The translations under genes and the position numbers were made by a program. A DNA stretch of 64,000 nt from Myxococcota bacterium (GTDB taxonomy: Bacteria > Myxococcota_A > UBA9160 > UBA4427): assembly GCA_041389495.1 (NCBI GenBank), contig JAWKRT010000007.1, positions 1 to 64,000 of the forward strand, in the 5' to 3' direction. Position 1 is the first letter of the stretch. The number at the start of each line of letters is the position of its first letter. The notes beneath the pieces are model-generated. The model saw only the letters and a program-made list of their open reading frames with translations, did no database searches and had not been told where the DNA came from. Of this stretch, positions 1 through 9,586 are shown piece after piece.

Positions 1-175
1 ACTGCGAGCCGGCGGCGGTCTTGATCTCGACCGGGCCCGGCCGCAGCGCCGAGAGGAACCGCTCGTGCTGCTCGAGCACGCCGAAGTCGCCTTCGGTACC
101 CGGGAGCACGACCTGCTCGACGGCGCCGTCGAAGGCCTGGCCGGTCGGCGTCACGACGGTGAGGTGCAGACCCAT
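1..175 (-). CDS. atpC: ATP synthase F1 epsilon subunit, 3' end outside window
   Basis: Only the first 58 codons are inside the window; the gene runs off the left edge. The product starts MGLHLTVVTPTGQAFDG and continues with a segment ending GDFGVLEQHERFLSALRPG, the typical N-terminal beta-barrel of the epsilon subunit, which couples the F1 central stalk to the c-ring and inhibits ATP hydrolysis. The ATG lies 3 nt after the atpD stop codon, so it is the last visible gene of the atp operon. Family assignment is firm; the C-terminal helical domain cannot be seen. Confidence 0.93.
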   Translation of the reverse strand, partial: MGLHLTVVTPTGQAFDGAVEQVVLPGTEGDFGVLEQHERFLSALRPGPVEIKTAAGSQ

Positions 176-178
176 GGC

Positions 179-1603
179 CTACGCCATGCCCTCCGCCTTC
201 TTGATGGCGTCCTCGATCGTTCCGACCATGTAGAAGGCCTGCTCGGGCAGCGCGTCGTGCTTGCCCTCGAGGATCTCCTTGAAGCCGCGGATCGTGTCCT
301 CGAGCCGCACGTAGACACCGGGCGTTCCCGTGAACTGCTCCGCGACGTGGAAGGGCTGCGAGAAGAAGCGCTCGATCCGGCGCGCGCGGGCGACCGTCAG
401 CTTGTCCTCCTCGCTGAGCTCGTCCATGCCGAGGATGGCGATGATGTCCTGCAGGTCCTTGTACTTCTGCAGCGTCGCCTGCACCTGCCGCGCGACCGTG
501 TAGTGCTCGTGGCCGACGACCTGCGGGTCGAGGATGCGGCTCGTCGAGTCGAGCGGATCGACCGCGGGGTAGATGCCGAGCTCCGAGATGCGGCGCGAGA
601 GCACCGTCGTCGCGTCGAGGTGCGTGAACGCCGTCGCCGGGGCCGGGTCGGTCAGGTCGTCGGCGGGCACGTAGATCGCCTGCACCGACGTGATCGACCC
701 CTTCTTCGTCGACGTGATGCGCTCCTGCAGCTCGCCCATGTCCGTCGACAACGTCGGCTGGTAGCCCACCGCGGACGGGATGCGGCCGAGCAGCGCCGAC
801 ACCTCCGAGCCCGCCTGCGTGAAGCGGAAGATGTTGTCGATGAACAGGAGCACGTCCTTGCCCTCGACGTCGCGGAAGTACTCGGCGACGGTGAGCGCCG
901 AGAGCGCGACGCGGGCGCGGGCGCCCGGCGGCTCGTTCATCTGCCCGTACACGAGCGCGGCCTTCTGGAGCACGGTGGTGCCGTCGGAGAGCACCGAGTC
1001 CTCCATCTCGTGCCAGAGGTCGTTGCCCTCGCGCGTGCGCTCGCCGACCCCGCCGAACACGGAGTAGCCCGAGTGCTCCTTCGCGATGTTGTTGATGAGC
1101 TCCATGATGACGACCGTCTTGCCGACGCCGGCGCCGCCGAACAGGCCGATCTTCCCGCCCTTCTGGTAGGGCGCGATCAGGTCGACGACCTTGATGCCCG
1201 TCTCGAAGGCCTCGACCGAGGTCGCCTGGTCGACGTACTCCGGTGCGGCGCGGTGGATCGGGTGCTCCGCGTCGGCGCCGACGGGGCCGCGCTCGTCCAC
1301 CGGCTCGCCGATCACGTTGATGATGCGTCCGAGCGTCTTCGGGCCCACCGGCACCTTGATCGGCGACCCGGTGTTCTTCACTTCCTGGCCGCGCATCAGG
1401 CCGTCGGTGCCGTCCATCGCGATGCAGCGCACCGTGTTCTCGCCGAGGTGCTGGGCGACCTCGACGACGAGGTTGTCCGGCCGGTCGTCGATCGCCGCGT
1501 TCGTCGTGCGAAGCGCGGTGTTCACCTCGGGCAGCGCGCCGGGCGGGAACTCCACGTCCACGACGGGACCCATCACCTGCACGATCTTGCCATTCTGCGA
1601 CAT
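179..1603 (-). CDS. atpD: ATP synthase F1 beta subunit (catalytic)
   Basis: A 474-residue protein of normal length for the catalytic beta subunit, which makes ATP at the alpha/beta interface of F1 on the cytoplasmic side. The P-loop GGAGVGKT is at residues 156-163, followed by the family hallmark GERTREGNDLWHEM. The ALTVAEYFRD and LLFIDNIFRFTQAGSEVSALLGR blocks are intact, so an active enzyme is expected. It lies between atpG and atpC in the usual order; the 55-nt gap to atpG is the widest in the F1 cluster. Confidence 0.98.
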   Translation of the reverse strand: MSQNGKIVQVMGPVVDVEFPPGALPEVNTALRTTNAAIDDRPDNLVVEVAQHLGENTVRCIAMDGTDGLMRGQEVKNTGSPIKVPVGPKTLGRIINVIGEPVDERGPVGADAEHPIHRAAPEYVDQATSVEAFETGIKVVDLIAPYQKGGKIGLFGGAGVGKTVVIMELINNIAKEHSGYSVFGGVGERTREGNDLWHEMEDSVLSDGTTVLQKAALVYGQMNEPPGARARVALSALTVAEYFRDVEGKDVLLFIDNIFRFTQAGSEVSALLGRIPSAVGYQPTLSTDMGELQERITSTKKGSITSVQAIYVPADDLTDPAPATAFTHLDATTVLSRRISELGIYPAVDPLDSTSRILDPQVVGHEHYTVARQVQATLQKYKDLQDIIAILGMDELSEEDKLTVARARRIERFFSQPFHVAEQFTGTPGVYVRLEDTIRGFKEILEGKHDALPEQAFYMVGTIEDAIKKAEGMA

Positions 1604-1658
1604 GCCTGTTCTCCGTGGCCTCCGGTGCGCGGGCGTGCGGCGCCGCGCCCGGGGCGCG

Positions 1659-2531
1659 TTAGTCGAGCGCCTGCGCGCCGCTGACGATCTCGACGAGTTC
1701 CTTGGTGATCGCGGCCTGGCGCGCGCGGTTGTACTGCAGCGTCAGGGACTCGATCAGGTCCTTCGTGTTGCGCGTGGCGCTCTCCATCGCCGTCATGCGC
1801 GCGGCGTGCTCGCCCGCCTGGTTCTCGAGCGCCGCGCGGAAGACCTCGACCTCGATCGCGCGCGGCACGAGCGTCGTCAGGAGCTTCTCGGCGTTCGGCT
1901 CGAACTCGTACGGGAGCGCGGCGCCCGCGCCCTCGGCCTGCTCCGGCGTCGCGAAGGGGAGCAGCTGCACGGCGACCGGCGTCTGCGTCATGACGGTCTT
2001 GAACTCGTTGTAGACGAGCACGACCTGGTCGACCTCGCCGCTCGCGTAGCGCGCGGCGAGCTTGCGGCCGATCGCGGCCGCCCACTCGTACTCGACCCAG
2101 CCCGTGCCGACCTCGATGGCCTCGCGCAGCGCGCTCGCGTGGCGCCGGCGCACGTGGTCCGCCCCCTTGCGGCCGATCGCCGTGATCGACAGCGCGTCGA
2201 TGCCGTGGCGCCGCTCGGCGATCCAGGCGTCGGCGCGCTTCGCCGCGCCGGCGTTGAACGCGCCGGCGAGGCCGCGATCCGACGTGAGCACGACGAGCTC
2301 GACGTTGTGGATCTCGTTGCGCGCCGCGAGCAGCGGGTGCTCGACGTCCGTCCCCGCCGCCGCGACCTCCGCGACCGTCTGCCGCATGCGCTCGGCGTAG
2401 GGACGCGCCTTCTTGATCGCCTGCTCCGCGCGCCGCAGCTTCGCCGCCGCGACCATGCGCATCGCCGACGTGATCTGCTGCGTCTTCTGGACGCTGCCGA
2501 TCCGGCGCTTGATGTCCTTGAGGCTCGGCAC
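1659..2531 (-). CDS. atpG: ATP synthase F1 gamma subunit (rotor shaft)
   Basis: This encodes 290 residues beginning VPSLKDIKRRIGSVQKTQQI, the conserved N-terminal helix of gamma, and ending with the C-terminal helix YNRARQAAITKELVEIVSGA that penetrates the alpha3beta3 hexamer. I chose the GTG two nt after the atpA stop because the conserved sequence starts there; the open frame extends far upstream only as an artefact of high GC. Gamma transmits rotation from the c-ring to the catalytic sites. The tight spacing suggests translational coupling with atpA. Confidence 0.97.
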   Translation of the reverse strand: MPSLKDIKRRIGSVQKTQQITSAMRMVAAAKLRRAEQAIKKARPYAERMRQTVAEVAAAGTDVEHPLLAARNEIHNVELVVLTSDRGLAGAFNAGAAKRADAWIAERRHGIDALSITAIGRKGADHVRRRHASALREAIEVGTGWVEYEWAAAIGRKLAARYASGEVDQVVLVYNEFKTVMTQTPVAVQLLPFATPEQAEGAGAALPYEFEPNAEKLLTTLVPRAIEVEVFRAALENQAGEHAARMTAMESATRNTKDLIESLTLQYNRARQAAITKELVEIVSGAQALD

Positions 2532-2533
2532 CG

Positions 2534-4087
<1,554 letters not shown>

Positions 4088-4090
4088 CGC

Positions 4091-4636
4091 TCAGGATCCC
4101 TTCGTGAGAGTGCTGCGCAGCCGTCCGAGCTGCGTGCGAACGCTGCCGTCGAAGACCATGTCGCCCACCGTGGCGATCGCGCCGCCGACGAGGCTCGGGT
4201 CGACCCGGATGTCGAGACGGACCTCGCGGCCCGTGCGCTGCGAGAGCGCGCGGCGCAAGCGATCCTGCTTGCGCTCGTCGAGCTCGCTCGCCGCGCGCAC
4301 GTGCGCGGTGACGAGCCCGGACGCCTCGTTCGCGAGCCGCTCGAACTCCTCGTGGATGGCCTCGAAGTGCACGAGCCGGCGCTGGTCGATCAGGAACTGC
4401 AGGAAGTGCGCGACCGTCTGGGAGAGCCCTCCCTGCCGCGCGATCGCCGTCAGCACCGACTTGCGCTCCGACGCGCGGAAGCGCGGCGTGAGCAGCGCGT
4501 CGCGCAGCGGCTTGTTCTCGGCGAACAGGCTCGCGAGCTCGCCGAGCTCGCGACGGACCTCGGTCGTCGCGTTCGTCTCGCGCGCGAGCTGGAAGAGAGC
4601 GCGTGCGTAGCGGCGCGAAGATGCGGAGCCGCGCAT
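4091..4636 (-). CDS. atpH: ATP synthase F1 delta subunit (OSCP type)
   Basis: The 181-residue product has the N-terminal RYARALFQLARE helix, a central LFAENKPLRDALLTPRF segment and the C-terminal DPSLVGGAIATVGDMVFDGSVRTQLGRL motif of the delta/OSCP family. It links the top of F1 to the peripheral stalk formed by the b and b' subunits. It is packed between atpF and atpA with 3-nt gaps on both sides, so it belongs to the same transcript. Confidence 0.96.
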   Translation of the reverse strand: MRGSASSRRYARALFQLARETNATTEVRRELGELASLFAENKPLRDALLTPRFRASERKSVLTAIARQGGLSQTVAHFLQFLIDQRRLVHFEAIHEEFERLANEASGLVTAHVRAASELDERKQDRLRRALSQRTGREVRLDIRVDPSLVGGAIATVGDMVFDGSVRTQLGRLRSTLTKGS

Positions 4637-4639
4637 GGC

Positions 4640-5269
4640 CTAGGCCCTCCCTCGGGCGCCGGTCGCGCCGTCGGCCTGCTCGACGCGCGCGATGAACTCG
4701 TCCATCAGACGGTCGCGGTCGCCCGACCCGACCTCGCGCGAGAGGATCCCCGCCGCGAGCTCGATCGAGAGGTTCGCGGCCTCCTCGCGAAGCGCGGACT
4801 GCGCGCGGCGCAGCTCCTGCTCGACGGAGGCCACGGCGTCGCGGCGGATGCGCTCCGCGGCGTCGGCCGCCTCCGCGAGGATGCGCTCCCGCTCCTCCTC
4901 CGCGCGGCGACGCGCGCTCGCGCGGATGTCGTCGAGCTCGCGGTCGAGGTCGGCGAGGCGCCGCTGCCACTCCGCGTTGCGGTGCTCGGCCTGCGAGAGC
5001 AGCTCGCTCGCCGACTTGATGTCGCCCGTGATGCGCGCGTGGCGCGCGCCGAACATCTCGCGCAGCGGCCCGCGCCCGAAGTACACGAGCGCGACGACGA
5101 GGATCGCGAAGTTGACGATCTCCGACGTCGGCAGGGCGGCTTCGCCGTGGCCGTGCTCGCCCTCGCCGCCGGAGGCGAGCGCGGGAAGCGCAGCCAGCAG
5201 CAGCGCGGCGACGCGACGCACGACGGGGGCGACGCGACCGAATCGGGAGGCGCGGGTCGCGCGGCTCAT
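4640..5269 (-). CDS. atpF: ATP synthase Fo b subunit
   Basis: I place the start at ATG 5267-5269, overlapping the stop of the upstream b' gene by 4 nt (ATGA), giving 209 residues; the longer open frame upstream is a GC artefact. Residues 1-33 look like a signal peptide or extra N-terminal helix (VRRVAALLLAALPALASGG), followed by a His/Glu-rich stretch and the transmembrane segment EIVNFAILVVALVYFGRGPL. The remainder is a long charged coiled coil, ending in a helix like those that bind delta. It forms the peripheral stalk together with b'. An N-terminal signal-like extension on b is known in deltaproteobacterial ATP synthases. Confidence 0.93.
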   Translation of the reverse strand: MSRATRASRFGRVAPVVRRVAALLLAALPALASGGEGEHGHGEAALPTSEIVNFAILVVALVYFGRGPLREMFGARHARITGDIKSASELLSQAEHRNAEWQRRLADLDRELDDIRASARRRAEEERERILAEAADAAERIRRDAVASVEQELRRAQSALREEAANLSIELAAGILSREVGSGDRDRLMDEFIARVEQADGATGARGRA

Positions 5270-5805
5270 GCCACCGTCCTTCCGAGGATGCGCTCCGCGG
5301 CCTGGCGGGCGAGCTGCTCGGCCGCACCGCGCAGGCTCGCGCGCGCGTCGGCGAGCGACGCATCGAGCTCGCGGCGGCTCTGCGCGATCTCGCGCTCCGC
5401 CTCGCTGCGCGCCTCGCTCGCGATCTCGGTCTGCTGCGCGCGCGCGGCGTCGAGGTGCGCGCGGCGATCGCGGTCGCACGCTTCGCGCGTCTCGCGCACC
5501 GCCTCCTCGTAGCGCGCGAGCACGGCGTCCGCGTCGCGCTCGAGCTTCTCGGCGCGGCGGCGCGCGCCGGCGATCTTGTCCTCGCGCTCGTCGACGACCT
5601 TGAGCACGGGCTGCACGATGAGCGCGTTCACGACGGGGATGAGGAGCGCGAAGCCGACGACCAGCACGATGACGACGTTCCAGTCGTCGGGGATCAGCTT
5701 GAGCTGGCCCGCCGCGTGCGCGGCCGGTGCGGCGAGCGCCGTCGCAGCGCCGGCGAGCCACGCACCCGAGCCCGCGCGGCGAACGAACCGTCTGCGTGTC
5801 GTCAC
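5266..5805 (-). CDS. atpF': ATP synthase Fo b' subunit
   Basis: A 179-residue second b-type subunit. It has an Arg-rich start and an Ala-rich hydrophobic leader ending near AAHAAG (about residues 1-32), a transmembrane helix VVIVLVVGFALLIPVVNAL, the conserved QPVLKVVDEREDKIAGARRRA turn and a long coiled coil. The start is GTG with an AGGAG motif 10 nt upstream. Having b and b' in tandem implies a heterodimeric peripheral stalk, as in many deltaproteobacteria, cyanobacteria and alphaproteobacteria. It is the first gene of the visible atp operon. Confidence 0.9.
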   Translation of the reverse strand: MTTRRRFVRRAGSGAWLAGAATALAAPAAHAAGQLKLIPDDWNVVIVLVVGFALLIPVVNALIVQPVLKVVDEREDKIAGARRRAEKLERDADAVLARYEEAVRETREACDRDRRAHLDAARAQQTEIASEARSEAEREIAQSRRELDASLADARASLRGAAEQLARQAAERILGRTVA

Positions 5806-6112
5806 TTGCGGATGACTCCTGTCGGCGGGGCGAAGCCCGGCGCGCTCCGCTCGGAGCCTCGGCCGGGTCGGCGTTCGCCGCGCGCTCGGTCTCTCGTCGG
5901 TCCTCGTCGGTCCGTTCGCTCTCGCTCGCCGGCAGCGGGCCGCCTAACGTCGAGCCGGGTCGGAGGCGCGATCGCGTCGGCGCGATCGGCGGCAGCGAAC
6001 GACTCTTCGGGAACGTGCGCGAGCACCTGGCCAACGCGTGCGGTGTCGAGAGCGAAGCCGCTCTCCGCGCCCTGGCGAGGCGGCGGCGATTCTTGCACAG
6101 GCGCGCCGAGAT
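5806..6112 (-). promoter_or_regulatory. Gap before the atp operon, with a weak promoter candidate
   Basis: This 307-bp stretch between the bactofilin stop and atpF' has no convincing gene. On the minus strand, TTGAAT (6116-6111) and AAGAAT (6094-6089) are separated by 16 nt, each matching sigma-70 hexamers at four of six positions. This is a possible, unproven promoter for the atp operon. No terminator-like hairpin with a T-run was found. Confidence 0.25.
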
Positions 6113-6628
6113 TCAAGGCACAGCGGGGAGCGAATCCGGCGCGGCGGCGGGGAGTTCGGGCAGTTCGAGGCGTTCGTTCCCGCTCGGCATGCGAAGCCGC
6201 CCGCGCACGCGGCATCCCTCGCGGAACACGACGCGCGGCGCGTCGATCGCTCCCACGACGGTCGCGGTGGCGGCGAGCTCCACGCGACCGCGCGCGACGA
6301 TGTCGCCCTCTACCGCGCCCTCGACGCGCAGATCGTCGACGTCGATGCGACCCGCGACGCGCGCCTCGGGTCCGACGCGCAGCGCGCCGTCGGCGACGAC
6401 GTCCCCGCACAGCTCGCCGAGCACGCTCGCCCGCCCGCGGAAGACGAGGAGCCCGACGAAGCGTCCACCGCGCGGCACGGCGACCGGCGCTTCGTCGCGC
6501 TGCGCGTCGGCGAGGCGGGGTGCAGCAGTTCGTTGCGGCGCCGCGACCGGCTCGCGCGCCGCGCGATCCGCCGCTGCGCGATCGGGGGTCGCGGAGTGGG
6601 CGGCTCGCTCGATCGGGTGCGTCTGCAT
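6113..6628 (-). CDS. Bactofilin (polymer-forming cytoskeletal protein)
   Basis: The 171-residue product has a disordered N-terminus (about 60 residues) and then a right-handed beta-helix made of short hydrophobic repeats, for example GRASVLGELCGDVVADG, ARVAGRIDVDDLRVEG, AVEGDIVARGRVEL and TVVGAIDAPRVVF. This is the bactofilin (DUF583) pattern. Bactofilins form nucleotide-free filaments in cell-shape and chromosome-organising scaffolds. The start ATG is chosen because GAGGTG lies 6 nt upstream; the open frame further upstream lacks family features. It sits directly downstream of parB, which suggests a segregation role by analogy with the BacNOP-ParAB scaffold of Myxococcus. Confidence 0.85.
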   Translation of the reverse strand: MQTHPIERAAHSATPDRAAADRAAREPVAAPQRTAAPRLADAQRDEAPVAVPRGGRFVGLLVFRGRASVLGELCGDVVADGALRVGPEARVAGRIDVDDLRVEGAVEGDIVARGRVELAATATVVGAIDAPRVVFREGCRVRGRLRMPSGNERLELPELPAAAPDSLPAVP

Positions 6629-6755
6629 GGCTGTCACCTCGGTTTCGCTCGTGGCCTCGCTCGGGGCCGATCGCGCGCATCGCGGCGCGCGCTCTCGCGA
6701 TCGTCGCACGCGACCGCCCGCGGCGCGCGTGCTCGCGCCGCGGGTGCGGATCGCT

Positions 6756-7715
6756 TCAGCGCCCGCCCAGCAGGAGATCGGTGATCCGCTCCAGGTCCTC
6801 GTCGCCGAAGAACTCGATCTCGATCCGGCCTCGCTCGACCTCGCCGGTGATGCGGACACGCGTCTGGAGGCGCTGGCGAAGCTGCTCGGCGACGGGCTCG
6901 AGCGCACGGTTCACCGCGCGCGCGTCGCCATCGGACGCGGGCGGCGCATCGGCCGCGTCGGCGCGCGCGCGCTTGCGGGGTCGATCGGGGCCTGCGTAGT
7001 CGCGCGCGAGCGCCTCGCTCGCGCGGACCGAGAGCGCGTCGCGCAGGATGCGCTCGCGGAGCAGGCGCTGGCGCTCGGGGCTCGTCACCTGCAGCAGTGC
7101 CTTCGCGTGCCCCATCGTTAGGCGGCCGGCCTCGACGTCCTCCTGCATCTCGCGCGGCAGCTCGAGCAGGCGCAGGTGGTTCGCGACGCTCGAGCGGTCG
7201 AGCCCGACGCGCGCGCCGATGTCGTCCTGGGTCGCGCCGGTCGCCGCGAGCGCACGATAGGCGTGCGCGAGCTCGATCGGGTTCAGGTCGTGGCGCTGCA
7301 CGTTCTCGACGATCGCGAGCTCGAGGCGGTCGCGCGGCTCGACGTCGGCGACGACGGCCGGAATCGTCTCGCGACCCGCCGCGCGCGATGCGCGCCAGCG
7401 GCGCTCGCCGACCACGAGCTCGTAGTGCCCGTCGCCCGCGCTGCGCACGACGACGGGCTGCAGGACGCCGTGGCGTGCGATCGATTCCGCGAGCTCCTTC
7501 AGGTGCTCGGGGTCGAACACGCGGCGCGGCTGGTCGGGGTTCGGGCGGATCGCGTCGACGGGAAGCTCGAGCGGGCCGGGCGCCGGTAGCGCCGGCGCGG
7601 CGGCGGCGCCGGGAGCAGCGGGCGGGCGCGGCGCGGGCGCAGCGGCGTCCGGCGTCCTCGCAGTCGGGATGAGAGCGCCGAGCCCGCGGCCGAGCGCGCT
7701 TCGCTTCGCGGTCAT
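6756..7715 (-). CDS. parB: Chromosome partitioning protein ParB
   Basis: A 319-residue protein. The N-terminal RGLGALI motif (about residues 10-16) resembles the ParA-stimulating peptide. A Pro/Ala-rich linker follows, then the ParB/Srx CTP-binding domain with GERRWRA at 103-109 and ENVQRHDLNPIELA at 137-150. A helix-turn-helix at about 163-183 (QDDIGARVGLDRSSVANHLR) binds parS, and the C-terminal dimer domain ends in LLLGGR. The ATG overlaps the parA stop by 4 nt. ParB binds parS and loads as a CTP-dependent clamp; candidate sites lie 2 kb away. Confidence 0.96.
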   Translation of the reverse strand: MTAKRSALGRGLGALIPTARTPDAAAPAPRPPAAPGAAAAPALPAPGPLELPVDAIRPNPDQPRRVFDPEHLKELAESIARHGVLQPVVVRSAGDGHYELVVGERRWRASRAAGRETIPAVVADVEPRDRLELAIVENVQRHDLNPIELAHAYRALAATGATQDDIGARVGLDRSSVANHLRLLELPREMQEDVEAGRLTMGHAKALLQVTSPERQRLLRERILRDALSVRASEALARDYAGPDRPRKRARADAADAPPASDGDARAVNRALEPVAEQLRQRLQTRVRITGEVERGRIEIEFFGDEDLERITDLLLGGR

Positions 7716-8617
7716 GCTTCGTCTCCCTCGTCCTCGGCGTCGCTCTCTGCGTCGTGCGCGCGCGACGGCAGCGCGAAGCCGCTCGCACTCGCGCTTCCGC
7801 TCGCGCGCGCCCCCGCCGCGAGGGGAGGTGGCGCGCTGCCGCCCGCCGGCACGTCGAGGCGCGCGAGCAGCTCGTCGGCGAGCTCGAGATACGCGAGCGC
7901 GCCCTTCGACTGCAGGTCGTAGAGCAGGATGGGCTTGCCGTGGCTCGGCGCTTCCGAGAGGCGCACGTTGCGCGGGATCGTCGTCTGCAGGACGCGATCG
8001 CCGAAGTGGGCGCGCACCTCGGTCTCGACCTGGCGCGCGAGGTTGTTCCGGCGATCGAACATCGTGAGGACGATGCCATCGAGCTCGAGCGCGGGGTTGA
8101 GACCAGAGCGCACGAGCTCGACGGTCTCGGTGAGCCGCGCGAGGCCCTCGAGCGCGTAGTACTCGCACTGGAGCGGGATCAGCACGCTGTCGGCCGCGGT
8201 CAGCGCGTTGAGCGTGAGGATGCCGAGCGAGGGCGGACAATCGATCAGGATCAGGTCGTAGAGGTCGCGGACGTCGGCGAGTGCGCGCTCGAGGCAGCGC
8301 TCGCGCGCTTCGGCCGTGACGAGCTCGATCTCGGCGCCGACCAGATCGGGGCCCGACGGGACCAGGTGCAGGTGCTCGAGCGCGGTCGCGCAGGTCGCGT
8401 CCTTCATGACGCACGCGCCGATCAGCGCGTCATAGACCTGGGTCTCCGGGTCGCGGACGCCGTACGCGCTCGATGCGTTCCCTTGGGGGTCCAGATCGAT
8501 CAGGAGGGTCGGGTGCTCGGAGACCGCGAAGCTCGCAGCGAGGTTGACCGCGGTTGTGGTTTTTCCCACCCCACCCTTCTGGTTGACGATCGCGATGACT
8601 CGGCTGCGAGGCGGCAT
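7712..8617 (-). CDS. parA: Chromosome partitioning ATPase ParA (Soj type)
   Basis: A 301-residue protein from ATG 8617. A GTG 57 nt further upstream would add a Pro-rich tail, but the family normally starts just before the P-loop. The deviant Walker A motif KGGVGKTTT lies about 13 residues in, DLDPQGNASSAYG is the Walker A' block, and the Walker B region reads LILIDCPPSLGILTLNAL. The protein forms a DNA-bound gradient that moves ParB-parS complexes. It lies between rsmG and parB in the standard order. Confidence 0.96.
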   Translation of the reverse strand: MPPRSRVIAIVNQKGGVGKTTTAVNLAASFAVSEHPTLLIDLDPQGNASSAYGVRDPETQVYDALIGACVMKDATCATALEHLHLVPSGPDLVGAEIELVTAEARERCLERALADVRDLYDLILIDCPPSLGILTLNALTAADSVLIPLQCEYYALEGLARLTETVELVRSGLNPALELDGIVLTMFDRRNNLARQVETEVRAHFGDRVLQTTIPRNVRLSEAPSHGKPILLYDLQSKGALAYLELADELLARLDVPAGGSAPPPLAAGARASGSASASGFALPSRAHDAESDAEDEGDEA

Positions 8618-8704
8618 CGGCGGAACCTGGGCGCTCGGGATTCGCGGTCGGGGGGATGGCAGCGTAGGTACCACAGGCGCCGGATGCGCGCAGGGCGAGC
8701 CGCA

Positions 8705-9352
8705 TCAGGTCGCGCGCGACAGCCAGACGGCGCGCTCCTCGAAGCGGCCAGGCGCATCGGGATCGGGTGTCCGGTAGCGACGCACTTCGATCGCTGACGT
8801 GCCCGCCGCACTCGTGGGAGGAGTGGCGTGGCCGGACGCCGGAATGCCGAGCAGGCCGCCGGGCCGAACCCAGCCGCGAATCATGGCGAGCACCTCGCTC
8901 GGTGGGCCCACTGCCTGGGCCAGGGCCACGTCGTGCGGGATCGCCTCGATCTCCTCGATCCGGCCTCGAAGCGGCGTGGCGTTCGCGATCTCGATCTCGC
9001 GGATTGCAGCCCGCTGGAAGTGGTGGCGCCGCTCGCGCGACTCGACGAGCGTGATTCGGGCCTCGGGCCGCAGGATGGCGATGGGGAGGCCCGGGAAGCC
9101 GGCGCCCGACCCGAGGTCTGCAAGCGAGCCGAAATCGGGGAGGGCCTCGGCGAGGCAGACGGCCGGGACCGCAAGCCGATCGGCAATGCGCTCCGGCTCG
9201 CGGTGCCCGGTGAGGTTCATTCGCTCATTCCACTGGGCGACCAGCAGCGACAGAGCGGCAAGCCGGCGTCGCGCTCCGGCGTCGACCGCGATTGCGAGCG
9301 ACTCGAGCGACGCTTCGATTCGCGCATCGATCCGGTCGAGATCCCGAGCCAC
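8705..9352 (-). CDS. rsmG: 16S rRNA (guanine-527-N7)-methyltransferase RsmG
   Basis: A 215-residue protein with WNERMNLTGHREPERIADRL and the SAM-binding loop GSLADLGSGAGFPGLP (GSGAGFPG at 81-88), both diagnostic of RsmG/GidB. It methylates N7 of G527 in the 530 loop of 16S rRNA. It is the first gene of the rsmG-parA-parB group. mnmE and mnmG, which normally precede it, are absent here and replaced by a short region with parS-like sites. Confidence 0.95.
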   Translation of the reverse strand: MARDLDRIDARIEASLESLAIAVDAGARRRLAALSLLVAQWNERMNLTGHREPERIADRLAVPAVCLAEALPDFGSLADLGSGAGFPGLPIAILRPEARITLVESRERRHHFQRAAIREIEIANATPLRGRIEEIEAIPHDVALAQAVGPPSEVLAMIRGWVRPGGLLGIPASGHATPPTSAAGTSAIEVRRYRTPDPDAPGRFEERAVWLSRAT

Positions 9353-9394
9353 GGCGAGTCCTCGTCGGCGTCGTCCCGCGCCCGGGACGCTTGC

Positions 9395-9408
9395 GTTCCC
9401 CGTGGAAC
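9395..9408. promoter_or_regulatory. parS-like site, imperfect
   Basis: The sequence GTTCCCCGTGGAAC differs from a perfect 14-bp palindrome at one central position. It is 142 bp from the perfect copy at 9550 and about 1.7 kb from parB. It lies 43 bp upstream of the rsmG start, where a ParB nucleation site would be expected. With one mismatch it may be a weaker site. Confidence 0.55.
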
Positions 9409-9455
9409 GCTCCAGAGCAGGTCGGGCGCGCCCCCTGCAGCTCTCGATACGCCCC

Positions 9456-9502
9456 GAATGAGAAAGGGCCGGCGGGCACCATCGCCCGCCGGCCCCTCAT
9501 TC
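9456..9502 (-). terminator. Hairpin terminator downstream of khpB
   Basis: A 12-bp perfect stem, GGGCCGGCGGGC (9466-9477) with its complement at 9484-9495 around a 6-nt loop, is extended by a second 7-bp arm (GAATGAG 9456-9462 with CTCATTC 9496-9502) after a three-A bulge. Read on the minus strand the stem is followed by TTTCTCATT, fitting intrinsic termination of the rpmH-rnpA-yidD-yidC-khpB transcript. It lies between the two parS-like sites. Confidence 0.7.
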
Positions 9503-9549
9503 TTGCGCAGCCGCTCGCGCAGAGCTGCGCGGAACCTCCGGAATCCCGC

Positions 9550-9563
9550 GTTCCACGTGGAAC
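9550..9563. promoter_or_regulatory. parS site (perfect palindrome)
   Basis: GTTCCACGTGGAAC is a perfect 14-bp palindrome matching the core of the ParB-binding site (consensus family GTTNCACGTGNAAC). It lies between khpB and rsmG, close to parAB and about 3.6 kb from the strand-switch origin candidate, which is where origin-proximal parS sites are found. Basis: sequence match plus known biology; binding is inferred. Confidence 0.82.
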
Positions 9564-9586
9564 CCGGAATCTCCGGATCGGACCCA

